This document shows, one piece after another, positions 40,350-49,233 of a stretch of 64,000 bases of DNA. The first letter of the stretch is position 1, and each line of letters begins with the position of its first letter. The position numbers and the translations under genes are program-made. Source of the DNA: Alteromonas gilva (GTDB lineage Bacteria; Pseudomonadota; Gammaproteobacteria; Enterobacterales; Alteromonadaceae). Location: assembly GCF_028595265.1 (NCBI RefSeq), contig NZ_JAQQXP010000003.1:124001-188000 (forward strand), read 5' to 3'. The notes beneath the pieces are model-generated. The model ran no database searches, was not told the DNA's origin, and saw only the letters and a list, made by a program, of their open reading frames with translations.

Positions 40350-42092
40350 ATGCGCCTGCAACACTATCTTATAAGCGTTTGTGTGTTATTGATGACCGGC
40401 ACCAACGCTTTGGGCGGCGATTCAAAAACGTCTGCAAAACCACCTGGTGATTTAAGTGCCGAGCGTTGTCTTGCGGCAGATTTAGTGCTGCATAACACCA
40501 CAATCTATACGGCAAACGACCAGCAATGGACGGCGCAGGCCGTTGCTAGTTTAGGGGGTAAAATTGTCTTTGTGGGCAGTGAGCAGGATGCTAAAGCCTA
40601 CATGTGCGGGAGTGCTGAGATCATCGACCTGGCCGGAAAAACGGTGTATGCAGGGCTAACAGACAGCCATCAACATTTGGAGGGGGTGGGGCGGCGCACA
40701 AAAACGTTAAGTTTGTTTGGTATTCCTACTCTTAAGGCAACCGTCAACAAAATAGCGTCCTGGTCGGCAACCGTACCTGATGGTGAATGGGTATTAGGCC
40801 GGGGCTGGATTGAGCGGGAATGGACCGACGAAAAGCGCTTTTTAACCAGACATGATGTAGATGCTTTTACCCAAACTAAGCCATTATTTATGCCCCGGGC
40901 GGATGGTGTGTCTGCGCTGGTTAACTCTAAAGCGCTGGAGCTCGCTGGCATTACCAAAGAAACGCCTGACCCTGAGGGCGGTAAGTTTGAGCGCGATCCC
41001 GACGGCACCCCTAACGGTTATGTTTTGGCCAATGCTATGAATGTGTTCAGAGCCATTATTCCTCAGGACACCGACGAGTATTTAAAAGATAATTTGTTGC
41101 GGGGCTTACACGCCAATGCGGCCATGGGCTGGACTCAAACACAAGATGCCGGCATGTCTTACCGGCTTGTAGACTTAATGAAAGAAATTCACCGCGAGGG
41201 CAAGATGTCGCACCGCGTGTATGCGTCAGTGCCCGTTTTGGAGGCGCAGGAAAGATTCCGCCGCGGCCGGGAACAAACCTCCGATAGCATGTTTGAGGTA
41301 CGGGGCATAAAAGTCTTTATCGACGGCACGTTAGGCTCGCGGGGCGCGGCGTTAATCGAAAACTATGCCGATGCGCCTCACAATGGCTTCATGAACAGAA
41401 TTACGCAGCAAGCCCTGATGCCCGTTTTGTACGATGCGCTGCGACATGGCGTACAGATCCAAACCCATGTTATCGGTGACAGAGCTGTGCGTTCGCTACT
41501 GGATTGGTACGAAGACGCTTACAACGCAGTGCCAACTGCTAAGTGGGCCAGCAAGGACTTGCGCTGGCGTATGGAACACGCGCAGGTCATTACGCCTGAG
41601 GATCAGCAGCGCTTTGTGGATTTAGCGGTACTGCCTTCTATGCAACCCAGCCATGGTATCGGCGATCTTAATTTTGCCGGTGACCGCTTAGGTCCAGAGC
41701 GTTTGGTGTATGCCTACCCGTGGCAATCACTGGTCGACAAAGGTTTAATGATATTAGCCGGCTCCGACGCGCCGGTAGAAATTGGCGATCCTCGCATTGA
41801 ATTCTACGCCGCTGTGGCACGTAAACGACTCGATGGCACATCGGGGGCCGGCTGGCATCCTGAACAGGCGGTATCGCGAAAAACTGCGCTGAAAATGATG
41901 ACAATCTGGCCGGCCTACGGTGCTTTTCAGGAATCGCTGAGGGGATCGGTAGAAGTGGGTAAATATGCCGACTTTAGCATTTTCGATAAAGACTGGTTAT
42001 CAGTGCCTGAACAGGACATTTTAACCAGTCAGGCCATCATGACCATTGTGGGCGGCAAAATTACGTATCGTAAACCGGCGGTATCGGATTAA
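40350..42092 (+). CDS. Exported amidohydrolase, YtcJ-like
   Basis: This 580-residue protein has a signal peptide (1-22, TNALGG) and an amidohydrolase-3 fold. Seen: the metal site SHQHLEG (His-x-His), a lysine-bearing VFIDGTLGSRGA block, the second metal His in QTHVIGDRA, MEHAQVITPED, and GSDAPVE with the catalytic Asp. Members hydrolyse amide or ester bonds of diverse compounds in the periplasm; substrate unknown. An ATG with GGGAG upstream is clear. The gene stands alone. Confidence 0.88.
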   Translation: MRLQHYLISVCVLLMTGTNALGGDSKTSAKPPGDLSAERCLAADLVLHNTTIYTANDQQWTAQAVASLGGKIVFVGSEQDAKAYMCGSAEIIDLAGKTVYAGLTDSHQHLEGVGRRTKTLSLFGIPTLKATVNKIASWSATVPDGEWVLGRGWIEREWTDEKRFLTRHDVDAFTQTKPLFMPRADGVSALVNSKALELAGITKETPDPEGGKFERDPDGTPNGYVLANAMNVFRAIIPQDTDEYLKDNLLRGLHANAAMGWTQTQDAGMSYRLVDLMKEIHREGKMSHRVYASVPVLEAQERFRRGREQTSDSMFEVRGIKVFIDGTLGSRGAALIENYADAPHNGFMNRITQQALMPVLYDALRHGVQIQTHVIGDRAVRSLLDWYEDAYNAVPTAKWASKDLRWRMEHAQVITPEDQQRFVDLAVLPSMQPSHGIGDLNFAGDRLGPERLVYAYPWQSLVDKGLMILAGSDAPVEIGDPRIEFYAAVARKRLDGTSGAGWHPEQAVSRKTALKMMTIWPAYGAFQESLRGSVEVGKYADFSIFDKDWLSVPEQDILTSQAIMTIVGGKITYRKPAVSD

Positions 42093-42582
42093 CTCAGTAA
42101 TCGGGTACACAATTTTCTTCAACGACATGTCACCACTGATAATCAGCGGCGAGGGGCTGGATTGTTAAATGATAATGTCGTATACCAATTTTTGGTTCAT
42201 TTCCGCCTTTAAACGAACAGTGAATGATGTATTTGTAGCGCTGTTAAAATTTAGTTAATCGTTTGATAAATTACATAACGCCGTTCGTTTGACCCCACAT
42301 GGTGAATTCCCTACTATCAGTGGCGTTACGGAAACGTTAATGTTTTTGAGTTTATGTTGTAAACCTGAACATTTTTGTTACTCGTGACCAATCGTTAAAG
42401 AAATAGTCTATTGCCACTAACTTTATCCGAGATGGCGACAGCGCAATCGTAAAAGAAGTAAAACGCAATGAAAGCGCTTACATGGCATTATTGATATGTT
42501 GAAGCTTTGCATACTAATAATCAGGGATAACGATAATTTTAACGGTATTAGCACACACTAATGTGGGATCTGGAGAAAGCAC
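42093..42582 (+). promoter_or_regulatory. 490-bp control region of the second TBDR cassette
   Basis: No gene is seen in this stretch. Besides the LacI-type site (42469-42482) it has AAACGAAC/GTTCGTTT arms at 42211-42218 and 42283-42290 and a small palindrome ACCAATTTTTGGT at 42184-42196. Confidence 0.5.
42469..42482 (+). promoter_or_regulatory. LacI-family-type operator
   Basis: TGAAAGCGCTTACA is a 14-bp near-palindrome (one mismatched pair) with the AAGCGCTT centre typical of sugar-responsive LacI regulators. It ends 100 bp before the receptor start. It suggests control by a sugar. No LacI gene is in the window. Confidence 0.6.
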
Positions 42583-45500
42583 ATGTCTAGAAGAAAGTTT
42601 GCCAAAACACAGCTGGCAACAAGTTTGTCATTAATTTTAGGAGTTTCAATTTCAGCTCCGGTATTCGCTCAGGAACAAAATGACGCCGAAACTGAAGTTA
42701 TTGAAGTAACGGGTATTCGAGGTAGTTTACAAGAAGCCGCCTCAATTAAACGCTACTCAGCCGGTATTGTAGACGCGATTTCAGCTGAAGATATCGGTAA
42801 GTTCCCTGATACTAACCTTGCCGAGTCGTTACAACGTATTACGGGGGTTTCAATAAGCCGAACCAACGGTGAAGGTTCTGAAGTGACCGTACGGGGTTTC
42901 GCGGGCGGTAACAACATGATCACCCTTAACGGCCGAACCATGCCAGCTGCTATTACCTACGGTGCAGGCTCAGGCGCTGATGGCACAACACGAGGTGGTA
43001 ACACTCGTTCATTTGATTTCCAGAACCTGGCTTCTGAGGCCGTTAGAGCGGTAGAAGTCTATAAAACAGGTAAAGCCAACATCGCTACTGGTGGTATTGG
43101 TGCAACCATTAACATCATTACCGCGAAGCCATTAGACAACGAAGGTTTTGTTGCTACCGCTGGCGTTAAAGCGGTTCATGATACGACTAACCGCACTGGC
43201 GATGATGTAACACCTGAAGCGTCTGCCATTCTGAGCTATGCCAATGATGATGCCACCTGGGGTATCAGTGTTGCTGCGATTCACCAGGAGCGTGACTCTG
43301 GTTACACTGGAGCAACGGTTAACGACTGGAATATTGATTATTGGGATGATATTGCCGATCCTGATAGATTGTGGAACACCACAGATGCCAACTACGTCAA
43401 CGCGCCAGAGCAGGGCCAGTTGTACGCACGGCCAAACGACATTCGCTATGCGTTTTCTAACACCCAGCGAGTGCGTGACAACGTACAGTTAAACCTGCAA
43501 TTTGCGCCAACGGATAACTTTACGGCGTCTGTTGATTACACGTTTGCAGAAAACGAAATCGTTGAACAACGCGGTGAAATTACTAACTGGGTACAAACCG
43601 GTAGCAACACGCAAGTCGTTGAGTTTGATAATTCTACAGTTAAAACACCCATCTATATGAGAGAAACGTATGCAGGTGGTGTGGATGAAGGGTTCGAGCA
43701 ACAATGGCGTGAACAGACCAACACCCTTGATTCATTTGGTGTGAACTTTAAGTATTTGGTCAATAATGACCTTACCCTAACGTTTGATGCCCACGATTCA
43801 GAAATGCACAGCCGTGGTACCGGGCCGCGTGGTTCGGGCGAAATTGCCGTAGGTTTAGGTGCGCCGACGGTGGTGGAACGTGAATGGTTCTATGATACAG
43901 ACTTACCGACTTACAAGAATGTTTACGATGACAGTATCCGTGGTGCAAACAACAACGGCATGGTCGATGCAGGCGATGTGGGTTCATCTATCGCGCGTAT
44001 TCGTAACGCCTCGCAACGCTCAAATATTACCCAGTTTAAGTTGGACGGCGAATACTTGCTGGATAATGGCCGTTTTGATTTTGGTATTGAAGCCCGCGAA
44101 ATGGAATCTCGTTCGTTCCAGACCGCAGGTAACAACATTGCCTTAGGTAACTGGGGTGTTGCTAATCCTGGTGAGTTTGGGGATTTGATTCAGCCATTTG
44201 ATCTCCCGGGGGAGTTTGAGGATCACAGCGTAATGCCGGGTGGTTATGGTTTTATTGCTGATGCACGTGAACTGTATACGGCTGCTGAAGGCCTGTATCC
44301 GGGGATTCCATCACGTGTTGAAGATGCCTTGTCTTTCGACGATACCATTCAGGAAGATACCTTAGCTGCGTATGCGCAGATTTCATTAGACGGTGAAGTT
44401 GGCGATATGTATTTCAGCGTATTAACGGGTCTTCGTTACGAAGAAACAGATGTTACGTCCACCTCACTGGTAGGTGAAACCTTCTTCAGATGGGAAGATA
44501 ACAACGATATCGTCGCTTATGTTGATGGTAACGTGCCACCATCTCCGGCTTCTGCTGAAAACAGCTATGACTATCTGTTGCCCAGCTTGGATTTGAAACT
44601 GGAAATCAGAGAAGACCTGATTGGTCGATTCTCTTACAGCAAGACCATTGCTCGCGCTGGTTTGGGTAGCCTGGGTGTATCAGCCAGTAACTTTGGTGGC
44701 GGCGGTGGTTCAACGCTGTTAGGTGCACAACCAACGGCAAGTGCATCAAACCCAGGTTTGTTGCCACTTGAATCATCTAACACCGATGTGTCACTTGAGT
44801 GGTACTACGATCCTACAAGCTATGTGTCAGCAGGTTTCTTCCAGAAAGACGTTTCAAACTTCCTTGGAAGTCGTCAGGTTGACCAAACCATACTGGGTAT
44901 TCGTAACCCAACTGCGGGTCCACGTGCACAGGAAGCGGCAGCAGCATTACGTGATTTGGGTATATCGGTGGATGATACCTCCTTGTACGCAATGACCGTA
45001 TTGTTGAGCCAGCCTGAAACCTTCCCGAATGGTGCAGCGGATTACACCGGTAGCCCAGAGCAAATCCAACAGCTTGCTGAAACGCAAGGGTGGGATATCG
45101 TGGCGAACGAGTCGGATCCAGAGTACGTGTTCAGAACCAGCACACCGGATAACAACCGTGCGGCGAAAATCTACGGTGCGGAATTTGCCGTACAGCATTT
45201 CTTCGGCGAGACAGGCTTTGGTGTTCAGGCTAACTACACCATCGTACGTGGTGATGTCGGCTTTGATAACGAAGCCGATCCGAATACGTCTCAGTTTGCT
45301 CTGATTGGTTTAAGTGATACCGCTAACATTGTTGGTTTGTACGAAGATGACAACTGGCAGGCGCGTATCGCCCTAAACTGGCGAGATGAGTATTTAGCGG
45401 AAGTTAACAAAGGTGGTTCAAACAACCCGCGCTATGTTGAAGCGTTTACGCAAATTGATGTTAACGTCAGTTACAACGTGAATGAACAGCTCAGTGTGTT

Positions 45501-45621
45501 CGTCGAAGGTTTGAACATTACCGGCGAAAATACACGGGACTACGCACGTAACCCAACGCAGTTATGGTATTTAACTGAGCTCGGCGCACGTTACAACCTT
45601 GGTGCTCGTTACAAGTTCTAA
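42583..45621 (+). CDS. TonB-dependent receptor, TIGR01782 type
   Basis: This 1012-residue receptor has a signal peptide (1-29, SAPVFAQEQ), a TonB box region VIEVTGIRGSL (38-48), a plug with DAISAEDIGKFPDTNLAESL and RITGVSISRTNGEGSEVTVRG (shortened; the GxGSEVTVRG and FPDTNLAESLQR patterns are typical of TonB-Xanth-Caul receptors) and a barrel ending in Phe (GARYKF). Receptors of this type take up plant, algal or chitin-derived glycans. It stands under a LacI-type operator and is followed by SapC, cupin-like and halogenase genes. A terminator directly after it means those genes may be made at a lower level. Confidence 0.95.
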   Translation: MSRRKFAKTQLATSLSLILGVSISAPVFAQEQNDAETEVIEVTGIRGSLQEAASIKRYSAGIVDAISAEDIGKFPDTNLAESLQRITGVSISRTNGEGSEVTVRGFAGGNNMITLNGRTMPAAITYGAGSGADGTTRGGNTRSFDFQNLASEAVRAVEVYKTGKANIATGGIGATINIITAKPLDNEGFVATAGVKAVHDTTNRTGDDVTPEASAILSYANDDATWGISVAAIHQERDSGYTGATVNDWNIDYWDDIADPDRLWNTTDANYVNAPEQGQLYARPNDIRYAFSNTQRVRDNVQLNLQFAPTDNFTASVDYTFAENEIVEQRGEITNWVQTGSNTQVVEFDNSTVKTPIYMRETYAGGVDEGFEQQWREQTNTLDSFGVNFKYLVNNDLTLTFDAHDSEMHSRGTGPRGSGEIAVGLGAPTVVEREWFYDTDLPTYKNVYDDSIRGANNNGMVDAGDVGSSIARIRNASQRSNITQFKLDGEYLLDNGRFDFGIEAREMESRSFQTAGNNIALGNWGVANPGEFGDLIQPFDLPGEFEDHSVMPGGYGFIADARELYTAAEGLYPGIPSRVEDALSFDDTIQEDTLAAYAQISLDGEVGDMYFSVLTGLRYEETDVTSTSLVGETFFRWEDNNDIVAYVDGNVPPSPASAENSYDYLLPSLDLKLEIREDLIGRFSYSKTIARAGLGSLGVSASNFGGGGGSTLLGAQPTASASNPGLLPLESSNTDVSLEWYYDPTSYVSAGFFQKDVSNFLGSRQVDQTILGIRNPTAGPRAQEAAAALRDLGISVDDTSLYAMTVLLSQPETFPNGAADYTGSPEQIQQLAETQGWDIVANESDPEYVFRTSTPDNNRAAKIYGAEFAVQHFFGETGFGVQANYTIVRGDVGFDNEADPNTSQFALIGLSDTANIVGLYEDDNWQARIALNWRDEYLAEVNKGGSNNPRYVEAFTQIDVNVSYNVNEQLSVFVEGLNITGENTRDYARNPTQLWYLTELGARYNLGARYKF

Positions 45622-45636
45622 GGGACTGATCCTGAT

Positions 45637-45664
45637 AAAAGCCGCTGTCTAAAGCGGCTTTTTT
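45637..45664 (+). terminator. Rho-independent terminator after the TIGR01782 TBDR gene
   Basis: AAAAGCCGCT/AGCGGCTTTT (45637-45646, 45653-45662) with a 6-nt loop and T-run. It may separate high receptor expression from lower expression of the downstream cassette. Confidence 0.85.
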
Positions 45665-45769
45665 AATCCAAATCAAATAGTAGTATGCTTGTTACCATCG
45701 GGCTTAGCCATAAACGTTAACGGAAGGTGCTGGACTGCGGGTCTCCGATATGGCGATAGGAAGAGAAAA

Positions 45770-46501
45770 ATGACAAAACATGTGATGTTAAACAATGTTT
45801 ATCACAAAGATACAAAAGTAATAGCACGCTATGCCAAAGAGTATGGCGATAATCAGGCCAGCGTGCTGGCCTTTCCCTCGGAGTTTGTTGAATTACAAAA
45901 GCATTATCCTATTTTTCTGCGTCGGGACCATAATACAGAGGATTATCACTGTACGGTGTTACTGGGTCTGGAAAAAGATGAAAACTTGTTCCTGGATGCC
46001 TCTCACCCGTCTGGTTGGAATGCAGACTATGTGCCGGCGATCCTCAGTAAAGGCCCATTTTTGATTGGCTTTCAGCAACAACAGGACAGTGAAGAAAAGA
46101 CAGCGGTTATTCATATTGATATGGATCACCCCAAGGTGAATGACGAGAAGGGACAATCGCTGTTTTTAACCCATGGCGGTAATAGTCCGTATTTAGAGCA
46201 TGTTTCGACGTGCCTTCAACTGATTGATAATGGCATAAATTTACAAGGCAACATGCTTAAACGGTTTGCCCAGTTAGATCTCATTGAACCGGTGAACATT
46301 GAGTTTGAACTAAGTAATGGTGAACAACGTGCGCTGAGTGGCAATTATGCTATCCATGAAGAAAAGTTAGCGGCTCTCTCAGCCGAGGATTTGTACTCGT
46401 TAAATAAGGCGGGTTATTTACAGCTCGCGTTCGCAATGGTGGCGTCGATGACAAATGTGAGAAAACTCATTAATTTAAAAAACCTACAACTAGCCAGATA
46501 G
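45770..46501 (+). CDS. SapC family protein
   Basis: This 243-residue protein starts at ATG 45770 (AGGAAGAG 6 nt upstream). It follows the SapC pattern: FPSEFVELQKHYPIFLRRD near the front, LLGLEKDENLFLD, GWNADYVPAIL, RGPFLIGF-type strand (here KGPFLIGFQ), and a late DLYSLNKAGYLQLAFAMVASM. SapC proteins recur beside TBDRs and flavin halogenases; their role is unknown. It lies 12 bp before the cupin-like gene. Confidence 0.88.
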   Translation: MTKHVMLNNVYHKDTKVIARYAKEYGDNQASVLAFPSEFVELQKHYPIFLRRDHNTEDYHCTVLLGLEKDENLFLDASHPSGWNADYVPAILSKGPFLIGFQQQQDSEEKTAVIHIDMDHPKVNDEKGQSLFLTHGGNSPYLEHVSTCLQLIDNGINLQGNMLKRFAQLDLIEPVNIEFELSNGEQRALSGNYAIHEEKLAALSAEDLYSLNKAGYLQLAFAMVASMTNVRKLINLKNLQLAR

Positions 46502-46513
46502 TACATAACCACT

Positions 46514-47548
46514 ATGTTACCCATAAATCGACAAGCTAAAGTCGTTCATAACTGCCAATCGGGAAATGTTCCCGATGACATACATACCTATGAAGAACCT
46601 GTCATTCTGAAGGGCCTGGTCGATCACTGGGAGCTGGTTAAGATAGGCCTTGAATCTGATAGTAAAACCGCTGAATATCTCAAGTCTTTTTACAATGGTA
46701 AGCCAACGCTGACGTATTTTGGTGAGCCAGGGCTTGATGGACGCTACGGTTATAATGAAACCGCTACAGACCTGAATTTCAAAAAAGAAAAAGCACAACT
46801 CGACCAAGTCATTGATCTCATTATCACGCATTTGAATGATGAGACGCCGCCAAGTCTTTACATTGCATCAAATGTAATTGATTTGAATTTTCCGGGGCTG
46901 CGCAAAAATAACGATCTGGATATGTCGTTCGCCACCCGAAACCCAAATTCCGAGCCCCCAATCCCAAGCATTTGGATTGGTAATAAGTCTATCGCCCGCT
47001 GCCATTATGATGCATCGGATAACATCGCATGTGTAGTAAAAGGTCGGCGCCGATTTATTATGTTTCCGCCCGATCAAATTGAAAATTTATATCCGGGGCC
47101 GTTGTCACCCACACCCGGCGGCCAGGCCATCACGATGGTCGATTTGCATAATCCGGACTACCAACAGTTTCCCAAATTTAAGCAGGCTGCAGAAAAAGGG
47201 ATGATTGCAGAGTTAGAACCCGGTGATGGCATTTTTATTCCCAGCATGTGGTGGCACCAGGTAGAAGGGCTCAATAATTTTAATATTCTGGTCAACTATT
47301 GGTGGAGCAACGCAGAGCGTTTTATGGGCTCGGCAATGAATGTACTTCACCACGCTATGTTAAGCCTGCGGGATAAGCCTGCGCACGAAAAGGCCGCGTG
47401 GAAGCACGTGTTTGACTATTACATCTTCAACAATGAAAGTTTACCTACCCAGCATTTACCTGTTGCATCACAAGGCTTGCTTTCACCCATGGATGAACTC
47501 AAATCACGTCAGTTGCGAGCTATGCTGATCAATAAACTGAATCGATAA
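46514..47548 (+). CDS. JmjC/cupin-like Fe(II)/2OG oxygenase-type protein
   Basis: This 344-residue protein is of the cupin-8 (JmjC-like) group. The iron ligands are visible as His164 and Asp166 in CHYDASDN and His248 in MWWHQVEG. GRRRFIMFPPDQIENLYPGP (about 178-197) is a typical block following the first metal motif. It should hydroxylate a peptide or small molecule using 2-oxoglutarate. It sits between SapC and halogenase genes (12 and 16 bp gaps), so the three are one operon. No strong ribosome site precedes its ATG, which suggests coupling to sapC-like translation. Confidence 0.86.
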   Translation: MLPINRQAKVVHNCQSGNVPDDIHTYEEPVILKGLVDHWELVKIGLESDSKTAEYLKSFYNGKPTLTYFGEPGLDGRYGYNETATDLNFKKEKAQLDQVIDLIITHLNDETPPSLYIASNVIDLNFPGLRKNNDLDMSFATRNPNSEPPIPSIWIGNKSIARCHYDASDNIACVVKGRRRFIMFPPDQIENLYPGPLSPTPGGQAITMVDLHNPDYQQFPKFKQAAEKGMIAELEPGDGIFIPSMWWHQVEGLNNFNILVNYWWSNAERFMGSAMNVLHHAMLSLRDKPAHEKAAWKHVFDYYIFNNESLPTQHLPVASQGLLSPMDELKSRQLRAMLINKLNR

Positions 47549-47564
47549 ATTAAGAGGTAGGACA

Positions 47565-49046
47565 TTGAATAAACGCGTGCAAAATATTGTTATTGCCGGC
47601 GGAGGTACCGCCGGTTGGACAGCTGCAGCGGCTATTGCCAAGCAAATGGGGCCTACGGTTAAAATCACACTGGTTGAATCTGACGAAGTCGGCACCGTGG
47701 GCGTCGGGGAAGCCACCATTCCGCCGATGCGGGTATTTCATAAATTACTGGGCATTAGCGAGCAAGAGTTCATGCGCGCGACTTCGGCTACCTTTAAGCT
47801 TGGCATACAGTTTGAAAACTGGGGGCAGCAAGACGATGCCTATATTCACTCTTTTGGCGTAACAGGGCGAGAGAGTTTTGTCGCACCTTTTCACCACTTT
47901 TGGCTTTACGGCAAAGAGCAGGGCGTGGCAAAAGAGTTTGGCAAATATTGCTTTGAGTTAGAAGCGGCAAAGCAAGACAAGTTTGCGACCTCGGATAAGG
48001 CAAATGTGCAGTACGCGTATCATTTGGATTCGAGTCAGTATGCGGTGTTACTGCGTAACTATAGTGAAAGCAAAGGCGTCATCCGCAAAGAAGGAAAAAT
48101 CGAGCAGGTTCGTCAAAATAAGGACTCTGGGCATATCGAAAGCCTGGTCCTCGCTTCCGGTGACGTAATCCACGGTGACTTTTTTATTGACTGTACCGGG
48201 TTCAGAGGCTTACTGATTGAAGAAACTCTGCAAACTGGCTACGAGGACTGGTCTCACTGGCTGCCATGTGACAGTGCGGTAGCGGTGCAAACCGAATCTG
48301 ATGGCGCGCCGCGTCCCATCACCAGAGCAACTGCACATGACAGCGGCTGGCAGTGGAAAATACCCTTACAACACAGAGTCGGTAATGGCTTAGTGTATTG
48401 CAGTAAATACTTGTCTGATGAGGATGCTACCCAGCGATTACTGGATAACGTGAGTGGTAACACCATTACCCAACCCAGGGTCATCAAATTTCGTACCGGT
48501 AGACGCTTAAAAGCGTGGAACAAAAACTGCCTGGCGTTGGGATTATCCAGCGGTTTTGTTGAGCCGCTGGAGTCAACCAGTATTCATCTCATCATGATGG
48601 GCGTTATCCGGTTTATAAAGCTTTTCCCCAATGCCGGGGTTAACGACCTTATTGCTGATGAGTATAACCGTCAAACCATTGATGAAATTGTGAAAATCAG
48701 AGATTTTATTATTCTGCATTACCATGCAACAAGTCGGCAGGACAGCCCTTTCTGGCAGTACTGCCATGACATGGAAGTGCCTGAAACGCTCAAGCATCGC
48801 ATGCAATTGTTTAAAGATTTTGGGCATGCTTTTCAGGAGGATGGAGAGTTGTTCAGAGTCGACTCCTGGACACAGGTAATGCTGGGGCAGGGAATAATGC
48901 CGGAAAGTTATCATGCCAGTGTGAAAGGGATGCCGGTGAGCGAGCTTCAGCGATTTTTACAGGGGATTGAAATGTCAGTAGAGAAAGGGCTGCAAAATAT
49001 GCCCTCGCACGAGGCGTTTTTGCAACATTATTGCAGTAAAGGTTAA
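47565..49046 (+). CDS. Flavin-dependent tryptophan-halogenase family protein
   Basis: This 493-residue protein starts with TTG at 47565 (GAGG 7 nt upstream). It has the FAD-binding GGGTAGW motif (12-18), the halogenase motif W262-x-W264-x-I266-P267, the catalytic Lys78 (TFKLGIQF, matching Lys79 of PrnA) and Glu336 in EPLESTS, matching Glu346 of PrnA. All residues needed for hypohalous acid chemistry are present, so it can be an active brominase or chlorinase; natural substrates of TBDR-linked members are mostly unknown. It needs a separate flavin reductase, not seen here. It ends the SapC/cupin/halogenase operon. Confidence 0.9.
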   Translation: MNKRVQNIVIAGGGTAGWTAAAAIAKQMGPTVKITLVESDEVGTVGVGEATIPPMRVFHKLLGISEQEFMRATSATFKLGIQFENWGQQDDAYIHSFGVTGRESFVAPFHHFWLYGKEQGVAKEFGKYCFELEAAKQDKFATSDKANVQYAYHLDSSQYAVLLRNYSESKGVIRKEGKIEQVRQNKDSGHIESLVLASGDVIHGDFFIDCTGFRGLLIEETLQTGYEDWSHWLPCDSAVAVQTESDGAPRPITRATAHDSGWQWKIPLQHRVGNGLVYCSKYLSDEDATQRLLDNVSGNTITQPRVIKFRTGRRLKAWNKNCLALGLSSGFVEPLESTSIHLIMMGVIRFIKLFPNAGVNDLIADEYNRQTIDEIVKIRDFIILHYHATSRQDSPFWQYCHDMEVPETLKHRMQLFKDFGHAFQEDGELFRVDSWTQVMLGQGIMPESYHASVKGMPVSELQRFLQGIEMSVEKGLQNMPSHEAFLQHYCSKG

Positions 49047-49137
49047 GACCCTTATCGTTACGATGCTGATCAGGAAAAGCGAAACCCTTTCGTCTTTCAC
49101 GCATCGATATTGATGACCTGTGCAGAATATTTAACAC

Positions 49138-49167
49138 CTCAAAGCAGGCCGGATGGCCTGTCTTGAG
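49138..49167 (+). terminator. Possible weak terminator after the halogenase gene
   Basis: CAGGCC/GGCCTG (49145-49150, 49155-49160) extended by CTCAA/TTGAG, with an internal mismatch and only a short T-run. Confidence 0.45.
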
Positions 49168-49233
49168 ATGTTTCTGCGAACGTTGTTGAACGCAAACAGT
49201 GCAAATAAAAGTGCTTAATGGCGCTTATTTTAT

